This document shows, one piece after another, positions 43,787-56,537 of a stretch of 64,000 bases of DNA. The notes under the pieces are model-generated. The model was not told the DNA's origin. It worked only from the letters and a program-made list of their open reading frames with translations, and searched no databases. The stretch is from Trichopria drosophilae (taxonomy: Eukaryota > Arthropoda > Insecta > Hymenoptera > Diapriidae), in the NCBI GenBank assembly GCA_030407085.1, contig CM059585.1, forward strand, positions 14,005,001 through 14,069,000, read 5' to 3'. A program made the translations under genes and the position numbers. Within the stretch, counting starts at the first letter, position 1. The number at the start of each line of letters is the position of its first letter.

Positions 43787-45050
43787 CAGCAGATATTTAT
43801 TTTTTTGTCAGTCGTATTGTATTCGCCATTTTGAGATTCACATTTTAAGTTTACATAAGCATTCACTCCAAAAAGGACGATTTATCGAGTTACACACTAA
43901 TTTAGTTACTGGTCACCATTTTATCTGCACCTTTTGGACTCGAAATATACAAAAGTCAACTATTTTCCACTGAATATATATCAGCTGGATGGCGGAGGTC
44001 GACTAAACATGTTGTTTGCGATTGGAGTTTGTTTAGTTTTCTACTATTTTCTAGCTAAATTTGCTGTGAAAAGCAGGGAAAGTTGAAATTTCGTTGAATC
44101 TGTTCTTGTACCATAAGAATTCCCTATGCATAAAAATGAATTTCGCCGTTTTAAATTTTTGTCGTCAATAATTATTGTTAGAAATGTAATTAAATAACAA
44201 AAAAACTATTATTACTATATTAGTGTAAAACACACTTTCGCACATGCGACGAACAATATTTTTTGAGGCAAGTGTGCATAAAGCCGCACTTTCCGTTTTC
44301 TAACACCCAACTGATCTTTGTTATTGTCCCTTTTTCCTCCGCCATTTTTTAAAAATTACTATTATCTTAAAATGTTAGTGTACTAAAAATACTCATAGAG
44401 AGTTTTCATTCATATATACATTTATTCCTAAAAAAATAACGCATTTTGTTATATAACAAATGTAAATGAACTCGTCTTTATGATCTGCTGTTTCGTAATC
44501 ATCTTACAAATCTAAAAATTCTATTTAATTTAATTAATTAACTATTAACGTGGAGGTATACTTGCAACATTATTGGAATTTGTTATATAAAGTGTAGATT
44601 TCAGTAAGGTGACAGATGCCATCCTAATTCGGTCAAACGCAATGGTAGGGATAATGACACCAAAAACAAGAGGACGAGGTGAATGAACCCACGTTTCATT
44701 TCACGATATAATCAAATAGGCTACTTGCACAAAGGTTTAGAAGTAGAAGAATTATATGTATTTAATTTACAAGCCTATAGATTAGAGAGCTAATTGTTAT
44801 AAATTATTTTTTATTTGTTACTTGAGTTTTATTTTATGTAACTGATATAACACCTGGTACAATTATTTGTTAAGATCTTAACTAATATAGTACATTATGA
44901 TACATGTGCGGTAAGTTAGTGATAACTGCATGAGTGCGAGATTTCAAGCACGAGCCGAATTCGATTTTCGTTTTTTGTCGCCACAGAGCAAATGTACGAC
45001 CAGATTTTGATTCAACACATTGAAACCCGTCGGAAAAATATACTCAGGCT
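43787..45050. other. AT-rich intergenic stretch, nothing recognised
   Basis: Scattered CGCCATTTT motifs (43834, 44337) but no exon, array or inverted-repeat element could be delimited. Confidence 0.4.
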
Positions 45051-45054
45051 TCTG

Positions 45055-45455
45055 ATGAATGCATTTTAATCTAGTTTTTGCCAAATTGCGAAAAAAAATT
45101 ATTCCGCCACAAAAACTTACTTAAAATGGGCAAAAGATGCGTTTTTTTTGCATTTTTAGGTTAGAATGTTTCAACACCTTGACATAATAGAAAAATTCTT
45201 AGTAAGAAAATTGGTCTTAGTTTGTTAGTTATTTTCGTGTAATTACACATTTATTTAAATGTATGAAAATCATAATTGTTCCCTGACAAAAACTTTAAAG
45301 TTGACAAATAGCACTTTAATATTGTTTATGCCAAATTGCAACTAATAATTTTGTTCCGCCGCAAAAAACTAAGTGAATATGAGCAAAAACAGTGTTTTTT
45401 TGTACTTTTAGGTTAGGAAATATGAAAATCTTGACGTGATAGAACACTTCTGCGG
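45055..45455 (+). repeat. Direct duplication of about 150 bp, offset about 245 bp
   Basis: 'GCCAAATTGC(G/A)A', ATTCCGCCACAAAAA/TTCCGCCGCAAAAAA, 'GCATTTTTAGGTTAG'/'TACTTTTAGGTTAGG' and 'CTTGAC(A/G)T(A/G)ATAGAA' occur twice in the same order. Non-coding. Confidence 0.6.
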
Positions 45456-45851
45456 CCAAATTTGGATTCAGCGTAACGCAAAACCTTCAGAAAAGGATAG
45501 TCCGATATCTGGGTATCCATTTTCTTGGCCTGTGTAATTAATCATTAGATTTGTGTACGTGAGTACGCTTGTCAACAAAATACCTAACCCAACTGACAAA
45601 CTCCATTGTATATATACATAACGCAAGCGCAATAGGTGTCCAGTCACCAGCGCGCAAGCCAAATCAACGTTTCGGCGTGACCGAGAAAATTTTGCCTCAA
45701 AATCATGATTTTCTAAAAGTGATTGTTGAGAAAGTGAACGGTGAATTCTATTCAGCTTTAAGTATTATGTTCCTAATAGTTCAATCTACATTTTTTCCAT
45801 TATCTCAGTAACTATATATAGTTTTTTCTCAGTGATATACGGTCATTCACT

Positions 45852-46551
45852 CACTACTGAAAATTCTCGACTCGATGTCAACCTCCTATTACATAACCCC
45901 CAAAATTTTATCAGATATTTGTTTTAACATAACCTACAAAATTTTTTTAGATTTTTGTTTTTGAGGATTGAGATCGAGTCGATTAATTTGAACATAAATT
46001 GAGATTTTGAAAAGTAGCAAAAATAAAAAAAAAACACCTATCTGAATTATCTCAAGAAGATTGAGAAACACAAACAGAATTATTTTGTGTAAATCATTTC
46101 CTTCTCCATTATTGCTGGCGTGGAATATTTTTCTTTTCTGAATTTCTAGATTAGTTCGTACATAAGGAAATTCTCAGTCGATATCTCAGCTGATTTTAAC
46201 AATCTTCCGATTTTTGACACAAGTTCTCGTGTGTCTGGATGTCAAATCTTGTAAAATTCATTTTTCATTTCGGAATTTTCAGAGATCTCAACGGAGTTCT
46301 TACCTGATTTCTTATATGAGCTCTGACTGTCGCGCGTGAGATCTCATGTGAGTTCTTACATTGTCGCGTGAGATCTCATGTGAGTTATCACATTATCACG
46401 TGAGATCTCATGTGAGTTATCACATTATCACGTGAGATCTCATGTGAGTTATCACATTATCACGTGAGATCCCATGTGAGTTGTCACATTATCACGTGAG
46501 ATCTCATGTGACATCACATAGTGAATTCTCAGCTGAGAATTTTCAGTAGGG
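45852..46551. mobile_element. (C)CCTACTGAAAATTCTC-ended element with internal satellite
   Basis: The left end CACTACTGAAAATTCTCGAC and right end GAGAATTTTCAGTAGGG are inverted copies of about 17 bp. The right subterminal region contains the perfect 18-bp palindrome AATTCTCAGCTGAGAATT. The right half carries the 32-bp satellite at 46330-46515. No coding frame. The target duplication was not determined. Confidence 0.55.
46330..46515 (+). repeat. 32-bp satellite, six copies
   Basis: GTGAGATC starts at 46336, 46368, 46400, 46432, 46464 and 46496, exactly 32 bp apart. The unit contains TCACGTGAGATCTCATGTGA, close to a palindrome around AGATCT, with an E-box-like CACGTG in the last four copies. 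Copies are nearly identical, so the expansion is recent. Confidence 0.9.
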
Positions 46552-46944
46552 CTCAGTAGGGCTTCTATAGTTTTTGCACACATAGACTCGTTATGTATTT
46601 AAATATTTCTTCTCTAATTTTCACGTTGATCTTGAATAAAAGGATTTTCGTAAGAACTACGTCAACCCGGTCAACCCCAATCGGTCCCAATTTTCGACGT
46701 TCCATTGATCGTTAACTGAAATTCACAAAATGTAATATTCGTAGTTTATATCTTATGTTTTCAAGGTCACTCACTCGATTGCCGCCGAACAGATTTTTTA
46801 AAAATGACACCTAACCTAACCTCCATTTATCAAATAAATGTGGGGATAATACTAATTTTTCAGTACTTTTCTTCACTTTTTCTATATTATTTGGATGAAA
46901 AATATATTTTATCCTTAAGAAATCTATCAGAAAAGTGTAAAAAT

Positions 46945-47125
46945 CACTTATTTCCGAAAATTCTCGGTCAGTTCCCAATTAATTTCTTTATTATTTTCTA
47001 GGATTTAGTCTGTAGCAATTAGAATCACCCTTACGGAGCTCGAATTTTGAAAATTATATTCACTAATTTTTTATTTACGGTTTTTAGTGAAAATGCCTAT
47101 CTTATCGACGGAGCACTTTGGAACC
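46945..47125 (+). repeat. Dispersed repeat J, copy 3
   Basis: 'TTTCCGAAAATTCTCGGTCA', 'GGAGCTCGAATTTTGAAAAT' and 'GGTTTTTAGTGAAAATGCC' match 22143-22570 in order and orientation. Confidence 0.65.
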
Positions 47126-48095
47126 CACGTAACAATCAAAGTCAACGTCGAAAATAGGTGCAAAAATTAATTATTAATTACCAAAAATGTGTTGAAGCAT
47201 TATCCATCAAGAAACACCAACTCATTAGCGGGTGTAAAGTACTTATATGTCAACTAAAATTGGATTAGACATTATATTAACGTATGATAAATTGCCAAGG
47301 TATTAAACGACAATAAAACGATATCCTTGGTCATCGTTTCAAAGGTAGCTTTGGCGACTAGACACGAACCTAGACAATAGCCTGCAGGTATTCTGTAATC
47401 TCCCAAGTGACTATGTCTATGTCTGCTACTAAATTATAAAATTATCAGAGCTTATATATTTAGGCTAATGTACGTAGAAAAAAACTGCTTAGTCAAAGTA
47501 CCTTGGAAAACGTAATAACTGATTGGGATAAGCAAGTAATTACTAGGCCACAAAAAAAAATTGATAGAAAACGCAATTGTCATTAAAAAATAGATACTTT
47601 ATATTGGATCTTAAAATCAAATTAACGGTAACGCGTTAGAATATCACGTATAAATAATGTTTATATTCAGCACTGAATTAAGAAATATTTAACCATTTCG
47701 ACCAGATAATTAGCAATAAATACTAATAAATTTCTATAAATAAAGACAAAGGCAATACTAATACCTCCAACAAATATCCTGAACTAGTAAAAAAACTGAT
47801 CCCAATAATATCAAATATAGTGCAAGCTAAATAGTCCTAATAATATCAGAATAAACGTATATGTACGTATATGTATATTTATATAATGTACACGTATATT
47901 TACTGAAACAATGTAACCATTGTCAGTCAGGAAACATTTCACCAATATTTTTTTATTCAATTTTTTTTGTTTACAAAAAAAATATCTAAGAATTTGTAGA
48001 ACACGGTACAATGAAGATTGCAGATTCCATCCAACAATTAAAAACTTTTAAAAAATATGTGAATATTACGATATGAGCACCGCATTAATGTCTTA
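47126..48095. other. AT-rich intergenic stretch, nothing recognised
   Basis: No feature could be supported. Confidence 0.4.
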
Positions 48096-48244
48096 GGGGC
48101 TGTACTTAAATTACGTAACGCCGAGGGGGGGGGGGGGGTCCAGGCATGCGTTACACCCATTGCTAAGGGTTTGGCAAAGAGCGTTACGGGGGGGAGGGGT
48201 CAAGATTACCAAAAAATTTCGTTACGTAATTTAAGTACAGCCCC
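48096..48244. mobile_element. PIF/Harbinger-type MITE with TTA duplication
   Basis: 149 bp with perfect 25-bp terminal inverted repeats (GGGGCTGTACTTAAATTACG then TAACG), flanked by TTA at 48093-48095 and 48245-48247. A 3-bp TTA duplication is the mark of PIF/Harbinger elements. The interior has two long G runs. Perfect ends suggest recent insertion. Confidence 0.88.
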
Positions 48245-48247
48245 TTA

Positions 48248-49082
48248 CATAAAACGCATAAGAGATGCTGTGCTGAAATCTTCCTTGTACGAAGTGGAAA
48301 TCCGTTTCTACAACGAGAGCAATAGAGGGCTGTAAGAGTGGAGATCCCTCCTAGCGGTGCATAATAAACTTACATCGCCATCAGTTAGACCTCCTATAGT
48401 ACAATGGTTGATTGCACAAAGTAGCGTTGCTTCATCTTTTATATATCGTGGATTGTAATCATTACTGTGTTTCAAGAATAAAAATTTAACAAATCTTTTC
48501 GTAATATGCATTTCTTTCCATACCGTTTTCCTTTCTCTCTGTCTTACTTTTATTGTGCAAATTTCAAACTGACTTCGAAATTTTAAAAAATCTACGGCAA
48601 CTCGTAAAAATGAATGTAAAGTAAACGTGTTATATATAATAACTGTATAGTTAGTACTAGGAAACTAATAAAACATATAAGGTAAGTACTAACATTTATG
48701 GTAAAATGGCCCCAGAAGTGATAATTCTTCCAGTTTCTCAGGGTTTTATGACCACAAATAAAAATTTTTTAATTTCAAATAAAAATTTGAATAGTCGCAA
48801 ATTATCTTAAAGTAAATCTGATTTACGAAAACGAAGAAGCATTTGTTAAAAATAAAAACTTAATTTCTTAATCCATCAACCCCCAATGTACTTAAATTTT
48901 ACCTCGCCTTCAGCGTTTATTTATTATATGAAATAGGTATAAAAAGTTCGGAGGATTTACTTATTTATAGGTCGGTCTTTCGAATGGCATTCAGAAATTG
49001 TTTAAAAATTGAAATTTTCGTTATTTTTTTCCAAAAATATTTTAAAACACAATATTTTTTTACGTACATTGTCCATTTACTA
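48248..49082. other. Intergenic stretch, nothing recognised
   Basis: No exon or repeat could be supported. Confidence 0.4.
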
Positions 49083-49262
49083 AAAATTTGTAGAATCTCG
49101 CTGCATTGGCGTCCCGCTAGATTGGCGCGTCGCCGTCCGGTTATGTTGGCACTTCTTGGAATCATTTTGACCCCATCACGCCATCGGCACCTCAGAGACG
49201 TGCCGGGTGCGGGTCGAAAAACCGACAGGTCAAAAAACCGACAGTCATAAAACCGATAGCCA
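49083..49262. repeat. GC-richer short-period repeat patch
   Basis: Two short-period tracts: an irregular one around 'ATTGGCGTCCCGCTAG'/'ATTGGCGCGTCGCCG'/'ATGTTGGCAC' (about 49102-49152), and a regular one of about 16 bp, (G)TCGAAAAACCGACAG, GTCAAAAAACCGACAG, TCATAAAACCGATAG (about 49213-49260). Overlapping ORFs on both strands are by-products. Confidence 0.6.
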
Positions 49263-51178
49263 AAAACAAGACTCATGTAAGTCGTCAGATAGTGGAGGGT
49301 CATTTCTGAAGTAATTTTTTATGTAAAATCCGAATCTGGGTCAGAATTGATCCATCACGTCAGGATTTTACGATATTTATGATTTTGCAGCGCAAAAATG
49401 CAGTTTTTTGCTACTTTTAGCGTTATGTACAGAAGACACCATATTTTGGTGTTTTCAGAGGTTGGATCATACTGTACTACTTTTTCGCTTTAAATTGAGT
49501 GTCGCAGAATTTAATTACGATATTTTGTTCACCAATTTATGCCATTTTAAATGACGAAATATACCCCATTAATGTCATAAGCATTTGCATTAAATACTTT
49601 GTGTCAGATATTTCTTTACTGAGTATTTTTTATCTGTACTCGGAGGTGTTTTGCGTAGCCTCATAACCTCAAAAATAAAAAAAAAGGCATTTTTTTATAC
49701 ATAACCGCAAAATGATTAATAAATTATTATACGATAAACTGTAAAAGAATTTTTTTTACTTTTCAAGGCGCATGTAAAAAACTTTTTTTCATTTTATTTT
49801 CTTATTAAACAAAAAATCGAAAACGTCGAGATTTTGTTCCTCACTTTGGGGTCAGGTTTAAAGAATTACAGAACGATAGCTAAAATCAAGCTCTTCTTTA
49901 AAAGTTCAGTAATTTTTCGTAATAAGTCCATTAACATTTCGTAGGCGTTTAGTAATAATCGTCAAAAATATATGGTAATCAAAAACCTTAGAATATTTCG
50001 GTAATTTTTAGATAAAATATTTCCGTGAACAGTCATGAACCTAATCAGCAACTATTTTCAGAAAAGTAGAGAATTAAATATGAGTTGACAAGTTACTTAC
50101 AGTTGATAAAAAAACGAATCCAGATTATGTAATTCCATATTACTCTAATAAATCTGAATACATAAGGTAGCATAATCGCATCAAAATTAAGTTTCTACAG
50201 AAAAAAGTTGTTCGGGTTCAACTTTCAAATTTAGAAATCATTATTAATTTCTTGGAACTAAATTATACGATTAATTTCCTAATAATTCAAGTTCATTATG
50301 AACCTTATTTATGTCACAAAAACTAGATGCATCCAGATTTTACGACATCATATAACTGACCGATTGATCAACCAAAAAACGCAATACATAAATTAGAAAA
50401 TCGTTGATTATGACGTTGATAAGATTAACATTTTACTCTACAAATGTATAGTTTAAACTAACAAATAATTTCATTTTAAAACCTCCCATAATGAGTTAAG
50501 GGTGACTTAAATGGTTTTATTTTAAAAAATTGCAATTCAATCCTTTCAAGCTTGTCCAGTTTTATTGATCTACTAGTTTTTAATATATGATTTGATGGTG
50601 GAGAATTCTTTACAAAATAAGTTTCTGTAGACCATAATTAGGAAAAATTGTTTGTTAGCAATGAGAAAAATACTTTGACGATGTAAAGTACTCAAAATTT
50701 GATGAAAAGACCATGCCACTTTCTACGTTAGAACAATTTTTATCATTTTTTCTAATTGCGTTTCTAATTAATAAAACCTGTCCGAGAACGATAATGATCA
50801 ACGGACAAATATAGAAATTGATAACGAAATTCTTAACAGACCCATTCTTCTCTACAATCCCATTCTTTTTTAGCAATTATAAAATACTTTTCATTATTTG
50901 GAATTTAAAGAAACTAAAATTATCACGTTTATATAATGATAAAATAGTAGATCGTCTTTTATATGTTGCTCAAGGTTGAGTACGTGAAAATTATGATGAA
51001 ACAAAATTACAATATTTGTATAGTTCCTTAAAACATAATTCACGGAAATAGTGTAGTACAAAAAAAGAGAGCATAAAATTGCGATAAGAATATGACATGG
51101 TATGGAGTTATAAACGATAAATGGTAGTACTCATATCAATCATCAAAAGTATCATGTATTTTTTAATGAAATTCATTA
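49263..51178. other. AT-rich intergenic stretch, nothing recognised
   Basis: No exon, array or paired inverted repeat identified. Confidence 0.4.
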
Positions 51179-51456
51179 CAGTGGCACCTGCAAAATTGAC
51201 TGTCCGTTCCGACGATCCCTAAAATTGACTGCAAGTTACGAAAACGAGGGAAGGGGAGGTGATCCCCACTTTCCGTAATCTTATCCTTACATTCTTAACC
51301 TTGATTTGTCCAAATTTTTATTAGTTTCTGAAACTGATTCAGAGAAGAGTAGGGGAAACCGTTTCTCTTTTGACAGCCAATGTCGAAGACTTCTACCCAG
51401 ACAATTTGGAAAGTCGGTGAATTTGGGGAGGGGGGGTAATTTTCGCAGGTCCTACT
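51179..51456 (+). mobile_element. CAGTGGCACCTGC-type MITE (family E)
   Basis: CAGTGGCACCTGCAAAATTG at the left and TAATTTTCGCAGGTCCTACT at the right are inverted copies, with TA before the left end and near the right end. Subterminal AAAATTGACTG repeats on the left. About 278 bp, non-coding. The 110-residue minus-strand ORF across it is not a gene. Confidence 0.68.
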
Positions 51457-53002
51457 ATATTTAATATAAATTTTTAGTATTTTTTGAAAAATAATGATAA
51501 AACAAGAAACAAAAATGGTATATTTCAGTGCTAATGGGGGAAAAGCTATTTCCTGCACGGGTAGCAAAGCGATATTTTTTTTCTGTGAAGGAATTCCATA
51601 TTTCCAATAATATGTATAGGGAAACAAAAAATACCAGAATTTTTCATGGTTCCGAATACGATCTCAAAATAGTGCAACCTTTCTAAAAGTAATTTCCCAT
51701 TAAAAAAATTATATAGCTCATCTGGATGAAATTATTTTTCGAAATTTAGAATTCCGAATTGTGAATCTCCAAAGTATGCGTAACAGGTTTGTTACTAAAA
51801 CTAATTGGATTTTTGAGTGTACCTAAGGTCACGTGATAAAAGAAACAAAAAATATATATTTTCAAATTTACATAGATTTATTACCAAATATGCCAATTTT
51901 AACTTCTAAAGATATACATATACGTTTCGTTTGTCAATTTTATTTAAAATAAAGTCCAGAATATTTCAGAGTACATGAAATTAATTAAATTTATCAATAA
52001 TTTGAATATACTTTATGATTTTAAAAAACTGCGATAAAAATTCGTTAAGAATATGATGCCTACTTATCATCATATGATTAAAATCGGTATGCTAATGGAA
52101 AAGTACGTAATATATCTTAATTTACCAATTGTTAGTAAAATACGATATATTAAGTGAACAAAATTTTAATGAACAATATTACCTACGGTTGTTAATATCC
52201 GTAAAAAAATTGAATTTGTACACTGCATCATCTGAAACAAAAAATGTCCATGGATTTAGTTAAGTAACAATATAAATATTCCAAGAGTTAAAAATATAGG
52301 CGTTTTTCACAAAATGGAGGAAAGTCAAAAAATCATTGATTCGATTTTCACTTTAAAAGTGGTCATTTGTTAGCTATAAAACGGCTATGTTTTATCAAAA
52401 AAATAATTGAACAATTAAACCCTACATTTTTGGGTTTGAATGCGACCACCAACTTCCAAAAAGATCGATTTAGTAGTTTTCGAATCATTTTGGTAATCAA
52501 CTTTAAAATTGTCAATTAAAGAAAAAACGATTACGAAGCACTATTTCTGACGTAATTCGCCCAAATTTGCCAAAAAATGATGTGCTATGACCTTTTCACA
52601 ATTGTTACGGTGGGTATGAAACAAATCTAAAAACTATTCCGAAATGGAATCTTCTTGTTGATTCTGGTACTGTTAACCTTGCAGAGTATTTTCATTAAAA
52701 AAGTAAAAAATTTGTCGAACCGTTTTTTCAAAAATTAACTTTTTATAATAAATTTAGAAAATTAATAAAATTACGAAATACATTATTTTGTTTCTAATGA
52801 AACGTTGTGAAGAAAACAATATAAATTGCATGGATTTCTTAATATTTTGCACATAAGAACACTGAAACCCAGTATATACAAGAGGACAAGTTTTGTTCAA
52901 CTTAAACGAATAAAACACGTTTATGGGAAATCATTAAAATAATAAATCATTAGTTGTTCTTATTTTAATATTTATTTACACTTTTTACACATCGATCACA
53001 AT
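51457..53002. other. AT-rich intergenic stretch, nothing recognised
   Basis: No feature could be supported. Confidence 0.4.
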
Positions 53003-53213
53003 AAATATAAAAACTGGAGACCATATTCGCAAACAGCTTATACTAAATGTTGGTTGTAGTCCGAATGTTTTGGGTCTTTGTGCTTCAACCAAATAGTTTT
53101 AAATTCATGATGAACCGATTCAAAAACTTGTTTGTTGAATATTCCTAATCCTAACTGGCGTTTGTTGCAAAATTCTTGCAGGTGTATAAAAATACAGTGT
53201 ACTTCCTATATGA
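53003..53213 (-). pseudogene. Decayed transposase-like C-terminal fragment
   Basis: The minus-strand frame reads VHCIFIHLQEFCNKRQ, GLGIFNKQVFESVHHEFKTI and WLKHKDPKHSDYNQHLV, then a TAA at 53038-53040. The order (V-H-x-I...H-L-x-E-F...G-L-G-x-x-x-x-Q-x-x-E-x-V-H-x-x-F-x-x-x-W-x-x-x-K) parallels the C-terminal block of the pseudogene at 33970-34917, though the residues differ enough to imply an old separate family. No paired inverted repeats were found around it. Confidence 0.45.
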
Positions 53214-53472
53214 TAAGTTTCAAATGATTCCGATTTAAATATTTTTGAAGGAACATTTTTCATTTTCAAAAACTGACCAAATTCGTAATCAGCAACTTCA
53301 AAAATATTTGGCTACCAAAATTCATTTCGATCTTAATAAAATGAAAATTCACCAGTATATTACGAACAAAAATACTCTTTGATAACCATTTTCTGTCCTC
53401 CATTTTGAAAGTTTGCTATCCAAAATACGCCTGTCTGATAGCAAATTCATATTTGTCACAATATTTATTTTG

Positions 53473-53573
53473 AGGAGAGTGGGAGAAGCGGCGCTCTCCT
53501 TCTTTTGACAAATATAAGGAGACAGGAGGGGAAGGCGAGGAACCGAGCGGGCAAATATACCGGAACTCTACTG
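53473..53573 (+). mobile_element. Family A MITE, right-half fragment
   Basis: GGAGAGTGGGAGAAGCGGCG through AAATATACCGGAACTCTACTG followed by TA matches the right part of family A. The left half is absent. Confidence 0.75.
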
Positions 53574-53575
53574 TA

Positions 53576-56528
53576 TTTATGCTTTAGACACCCGTCAGAG
53601 TGAATCCGCCATCTGTAATTTAGTACTTTTGATACCGAGAGCTGTTCAGCGATCCTGAAAACCCCTAAAATGAGATTCTGGTCTTAGAAGCACAAAAAAT
53701 AATTTGAAAATTTCCGATGGAGATTTACATGGTATGACCATTAATACATGTTGATTTTAGACATTTTCCATGTGGGCATTTTTCACCACATGGTATAAAT
53801 CTCCATATTGTAAAAAATGTCCAGGCGATAAGTATCATTAATGAATACTGAACATTTCAAGTGAAGATACTCTCCCTTATATGATATTATCAGCATTCAT
53901 CAGCGATACTCGTCGATATGTGTACTAAATAGTGGTCGATCTCGCTTTCGGGTTTCTACGCCATCTATCGATTTATAGACATAACTACGTGGCAAAAGAT
54001 GCTACATGAAAATTATTGTCACATTAACATCATCATCCAGAATGACTGCGTGGAGAATGTCCGTATTTAAGACGTATTTATAAACTTTGGAATATTACAA
54101 TATATATTTTCGAAAAAATAAGCTTTAAATTGTTTGAAATAAACTAGTTTTTGGTGCTATTTAGCGTGTGTTTTTCTTAGTAAATTGGACGTCCCGTACA
54201 TATATCTGGAAGAAAAGTATAATTCGTGCAGTCGTATGTTAGTAACATCCAACCCGTGTTATACCAAATTATTGATGATCAATTCCATTGAGTATTTTGT
54301 TGTATTTGTTTTCGACAGGAATTAAAACTTTTTGTGATCCACCATTATCATAATTGTTTACATCTAGGGAGGTAACTTTTTGCTATCAAAGATATCATTG
54401 TCTTGTGTAAATATGAGAATTTTGCCATCGCCCGATAGCCACAACACAACACATAGTAATGTAGTAGGGATAACGACGTTTGGAGCATGGCGATAATTAG
54501 CAGCCAACAATCTGCTTAAGCCTGTTGTGTACATCCGAAAGTAAACAAAATTTTGTTATATTTGATTTACAAAGAAATAGATACATAGAGTTACATAATT
54601 TAAATTACTTTTTAATTGTATTACTCGGTTTAATTAAAAAAAAATTGTTCACAATAACACTATTAACGTTCAAACAAACACGATAAAATGAACCGCAAAA
54701 TAAATGTTTGTGTAAACACTATTAAAAACCGTAGATTTGATGTCAAACTAATAGAGACTCATAAAATATCTCATCATTTTTTTCTCTCAATAACTTTTTT
54801 TTGAAATACTAATATGGAAATGATTACTGCAAATAAATAAAATCTTAGGATTTCTAATTATTGGCCTTAATTTCAGTAAAAGATTTCATTTGTTTTTAAT
54901 TAAAATTTAGCGATCTAGATTGCTGTGTAGATCATTTTTTAAATGAGAACTTTAGATTTATAAAAAATTATGTTATGTCAAATACTTCGACGATTGGCAA
55001 TTGTTTCAAATTTTTTCTTATCAGGCGAACATTCAAAATGAAATCCATTTGTCTTATTTATTAATGGAGCAATTTTTTACTGGGGCAGAGTTAATTTAAA
55101 GATAGTGATAATCACTAATGAAGGAATTTAATTAACCACAATCATTAATCTTAAATTATATTAGCACGCCTTAATATAGAATCCTAAATTGGAATTTGTA
55201 AAATTAAAAAAAAAGAGCAATTTTCTATCGATAACGATCTTAATTCCTCAAAATTACTATGGATTTTTTTCTATATCTTTCATGTCATGCTATTAACAGA
55301 TAATTTTGAAACTAATTGAAAGAATTTAGCAACCGTAACTACCAAACCTAACTTAATACTACAAAACAATTGCTATTTGAAAAAAATATATATTTCGTTG
55401 TATTTTAAACAAAGCTCTATAGGCCCCAGACAAATTTTTGTACGATCATGTACTTTAACTTCGTATATATAAGAGATCACGATTGAGAAGAGTAAAAATT
55501 CAAGTGCCGATGTAAAAAGTAAGAAAGTAAGAAAACAAACGGATGACGATCCCCAAGGTCGCAGTTTCCTTCATCGGATCTTGAGGTTGAACTGGTTGGA
55601 AATTAAAACGGGATAAAAATCCCACTATATTGGGTCCATTATAGATCAATAAGAATAGAAAATAGAGAAGAAAAATAAGGAAAAATAGAGTAAAAAGAAA
55701 TATATTCTGAGAAGACCTCGAATGTACAAAATTGTTATGCTACAATTATTAGTGTCAATTGCATAGTTCTGGAGTAATCGTTCAATCTCAGTTCTGTAAA
55801 CTTCAATTTCACTCCCTCGGAGACAATTTTACTTTTTCGGTATATTTTATGCTAGATTTCAATCCCTCTAGCGGTGAACTTACATACTCCATTGAAACTA
55901 GGAATCCTGCATAGTGCTGAAGGAACTATCGAAAAAGGCGATAAAAAACTCATCCATGCATTCCGCAGTAATTAGGATAAGTACAATATTTTTTAAATAA
56001 GAAACTAGATAAAGTATCTGTTTACCAGAAGAAAAAGTTCCACAGTGGAGCCTTCGAAATATACGCACATTACACAATGACAGTTGGTTATTTTACTGTT
56101 TATCTTAACCTTAAAATGCAACCGGATCCTTTTCAGTTCGTTTTTGTTTTACTCTGTATCGAATTGTTGGTGTAAGAACATAACTCTTTCTACATGAATG
56201 AGCTGAAAATTGACTGTAACAATATAAAGGTGCAGATTGGGAGAACACCATAAGTATGTATGTAGAAGCGTAGAGCAGTCTATGGCAGACATTTTTTGGC
56301 ATAATAAAATTTAATTAAATTATAAGGGGTTTTATTTATTCTTAATTGTTTTTCTATATGAAAATGAATAAAATTTTGAACGTAAGAGGGCCAATTTGAC
56401 GGGTTAGAAAAATGGCTTTTTGTTTTTTATACATTTTTCGATAGATTATGAGCTCTTCAACCAAGGGGATAAGTCAAAGAGTTCATAGAGGCACAATGTA
56501 TGGTCCGTGTATTACTACTTAGCTGAAA
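53576..56528. other. AT-rich intergenic stretch
   Basis: A weak hairpin at about 53709-53806 pairs GGAGATTTACATGG with CCACATGGTATAAATCTCC. No exon or transposon was otherwise recognised. Confidence 0.4.
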
Positions 56529-56537
56529 TAGTTATTT

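Noticed and set aside
46330..46515. CRISPR-like 32-bp repeats
   Set aside because: Head-to-tail satellite without spacers.
48984..49303. Overlapping ORFs on both strands (88 and 112 residues)
   Set aside because: They cross the GC-rich short repeat patch and have no protein-like features on either strand.
51295..51627. 110-residue minus-strand ORF
   Set aside because: Half of it is the family E MITE; no domain or splice signal supports a gene.
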